From assembly GCA_037134755.1 (NCBI GenBank), contig JBAXLO010000187.1, positions 1 to 9,267 of the forward strand: a stretch of DNA of 9,267 bases. Direction: 5' to 3'. Below the pieces are notes generated by a model that was not told where the DNA came from, did no database searches, and saw nothing but the letters and a program-made list of their open reading frames with translations. Shown one piece after another: positions 8,801-9,267 of the stretch. A program made the position numbers and the translations under genes. The DNA is from JBAXLO01 sp037134755. GTDB lineage: Bacteria > Bacteroidota > Bacteroidia > Bacteroidales > JACABE01. Every line of letters starts with the position of its first letter. Position 1 is the first letter of the stretch.

Positions 8801-8909
8801 TTACGGGGTACTTAGTCGGCGATACTGCACTCCAGCTTGAGTTTTGTGCGTGGATTATGTTTATTGAAACGATAAGTAAAAAGATATAAAATAATACTAT
8901 GTTTTTCAT
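5829..8909 (-). CDS. T9SS-exported BNR beta-propeller protein with PKD and jelly-roll domains, 1026 aa
   Basis: This is a tandem paralogue of the 1252-residue protein and probably another extracellular binding protein. The frame extends to an ATG at 8975, but that would overlap the upstream gene and bury the signal peptide; the ATG at 8909 starts a clean one (residues 1-22, ending IIHAQ). There is no Shine-Dalgarno; the leader ends GGAAAACAC. Residues 23-668 form a propeller with eight clear Asp boxes (near 73, 126, 167, 209, 261, 318, 363 and 574), H336-x-D-x-H340, NDGG at 356-359 and the closing SVYGRGMWE. A PKD domain follows (about 672-755; WSWSFPGG, VTYHNVGTYPVTLTV). Next is a jelly-roll, MAM-like or adhesin-like domain (about 757-930; YEGFENGFPPAKW to YIDNIKL). 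The T9SS type A tail is 942-1026 (VIPNPF, GVYYYK, KIVLAK). Unlike its paralogue, it lacks the propeptide-like N-terminal region; a similar segment lies on the gene just upstream, 23 nt away, so the two are probably co-transcribed. A CxxC (612-615) is near the propeller end. Confidence 0.92.
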   Translation of the reverse strand: MKNIVLFYIFLLIVSINIIHAQNSSWSAVSPTKYPVNVSGQINGISRVSQMKFHPTDSLKMYAVSARGGLFISTDGGNNWNVAPGTDFMPYQSYASVCVDFTNDQIIYIGTGDHDYYGGGTGVWKSVDGGQTFSQTTLTDKLVVDMIMDPNDHNIIVAATNQGIYKTINAGSTWTLKSLNLNFDDLQKKAAANSRVLFATTNDTAFFRSNNFGDTWTQINTGINLPSGITNGNGCRIAVTPADTNVLYLGMVGVGGIIYKSTNGGTSFAAIKTAGSPYITYYSDTITDVGQGDYNFAIGVDKTNPNIIYEAAHCVWKSTDAGATWTLLTHWWEKVHTDMHQITTSPYNNNKLWNMNDGGVWLSIDGGISWSQKSDGLYGYEVYHGNCSPTRKDMISIGTQDNGELYSTTAGWFTNRGGDWGANCVFDYRQSSSMVYYLGDTKRRNVNGGDATYGFPGTNVSNIAFNRSNIDLSFASDQNIYRTSNLTASTPTWTSINPLNKTIKAMHSSMADSNRLYVITDDAKIYISTNALSASPTFTMYSLPNNTNNQANITTIKSNPNSIYITCNTKVYHSANNGATWTDITYNLPSVNHIGIVSDEYFSTDEIVFIGCDNCVYYKRLNDASWTIYSNALPSRPTINDLSIYNDGTANTLLRTSVYGRGMWEAPISSLRPLTAHFDVDRTNICVDSVAHFNDVSTGNVTTWSWSFPGGVPSTSTIKNPIVTYHNVGTYPVTLTVGDGTNNANTTQVDLITTQGLSLPMYEGFENGFPPAKWSLVDAANDGNGWSAANGVGGYGLSLNCMHYDNYDINAVGSKDEIRSSAYDLANYTAANLSYDIAYAFYGANYSDSLTVKVSTDCGKTFTTVYYNGGETLSTASSTNYFTPAASEWRTDSINLNSFTGSSIIVSFENTNYYGNVLYIDNIKLNGTIISGISKVINDSEGLNIKVIPNPFTDYTTFVYSLNRAEHVRLSISNVMGKELKVLCDTKQEYGEHKHIFYAKDYPAGVYYYKMIVGNKTTTGKIVLAK

Positions 8910-8932
8910 GTGTTTTCCGGCTAAAGAGTTTC

Positions 8933-9267
8933 TTATTTCTGTTGTTTTTTGATTTCTTCCTGTTGTTTCTGCCAAATGGCTGCACGTTCCTCATTAGTTA
9001 GTATTCGGCCATCATCCTGTACAAATGGTTTCATTTCTCTTTTCCAGTTTTCATAACGCTTTACCTGATATTTCAGCCTTGCATAGTTATTTAATTCTTC
9101 GGTGCTTAATGATTTTATATATGCATTATCTGAAGCATCAATCTCTGTATTATTTTCCTTTTCTGAAGCTTCTGTTTGTGAATCTGCTTCATCTTTTGGC
9201 TTTTTATGATATGTAAAATAAGTATCAAAAGCCTTGATAGTTTCATAATAATTAGATTGTGGATTGT
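8933..9267 (-). CDS. 3' end of a gene encoding a propeptide-like segment (partial)
   Basis: The frame is open from the window edge (first full codon at 9265) to TAA at 8933-8935, giving 110 residues; the 5' end is missing. It begins NPQSNYYETIKAFDTYF and has an acidic, low-complexity linker (EASEKENNTEIDASD). It then has YQVKRYENWKREMKPFVQ and DDGRILTNEERAAIW, and ends in a charged helix QKQQEEIKKQQK. Two stretches resemble residues 38-91 of the 1252-residue protein: FFDYKNAFNSYW against YYETIKAFDTYF, and WKQFKRWEYYMESQV against KYQVKRYENWKREMK. In that protein the segment sits between signal peptide and propeller. Here it ends in a stop 23 nt before the signal-peptide start of the propeller gene. 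The product may be a small secreted protein made of this module alone, or the tail of something larger; the missing 5' end decides. Function unknown. Confidence 0.75.
   Translation of the reverse strand, partial: NPQSNYYETIKAFDTYFTYHKKPKDEADSQTEASEKENNTEIDASDNAYIKSLSTEELNNYARLKYQVKRYENWKREMKPFVQDDGRILTNEERAAIWQKQQEEIKKQQK

Noticed and set aside
8910..8975. Start of the 1026-residue protein at the upstream ATG (8975).
   Set aside because: It would overlap the upstream coding sequence by 43 nt and put 22 charged residues before a good signal peptide; the ATG at 8909 fits a secreted protein.

Overview
The window looks like a piece of a low-GC Bacteroidota chromosome. The main reason is that both large proteins end in the type A C-terminal sorting domain of the type IX secretion system (T9SS), a system confined to that phylum. 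Start codons preceded by A/T-rich sequence without a clear Shine-Dalgarno fit the same group. No species can be named from the sequence.

Layout, left to right. Positions 1-704 are A/T-rich and hold no convincing gene. They contain a 42-bp tandem repeat (243-432) whose two ends resemble each other more than they resemble the middle. A plus-strand gene (705-1673) encodes a 322-residue protein of unknown function and ends at a strong hairpin terminator (1696-1731). This gene is convergent with everything to its right. The gap between holds a nested palindromic element built from four copies of CCTGTCAGG/CCTGACAGG (1737-1812), with a 22-nt near-perfect direct repeat on either side (1711-1732 and 1840-1861).

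The rest of the window is minus-strand. In order of transcription it has three genes: (i) the 3' end of a gene running in from the right edge (to 8933), whose product ends in a charged helical segment; (ii) a 1026-residue secreted protein (8909-5829) with signal peptide, Asp-box beta-propeller, PKD domain, jelly-roll/MAM-like domain and T9SS tail; (iii) a 1252-residue secreted protein (5634-1876) with signal peptide, N-terminal propeptide-like region, Asp-box propeller, FN3/Ig-like modules and T9SS tail. Genes (ii) and (iii) are tandem paralogues: their C-terminal 85 residues align without gaps at 45 identities (hand count).

The most interesting point is how gene (i) relates to gene (ii). The end of gene (i) resembles the N-terminal propeptide-like region that is part of the single polypeptide in gene (iii). 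In the (i)/(ii) pair that region is on a separate reading frame that stops only 23 nt before the signal-peptide start of the propeller gene. So the locus shows the same architecture once fused and once split. The likely role of both large proteins is surface or extracellular binding or adhesion after export through Sec and T9SS; the ligand is unknown. I saw no CRISPR array, tRNA, rRNA or transposase.
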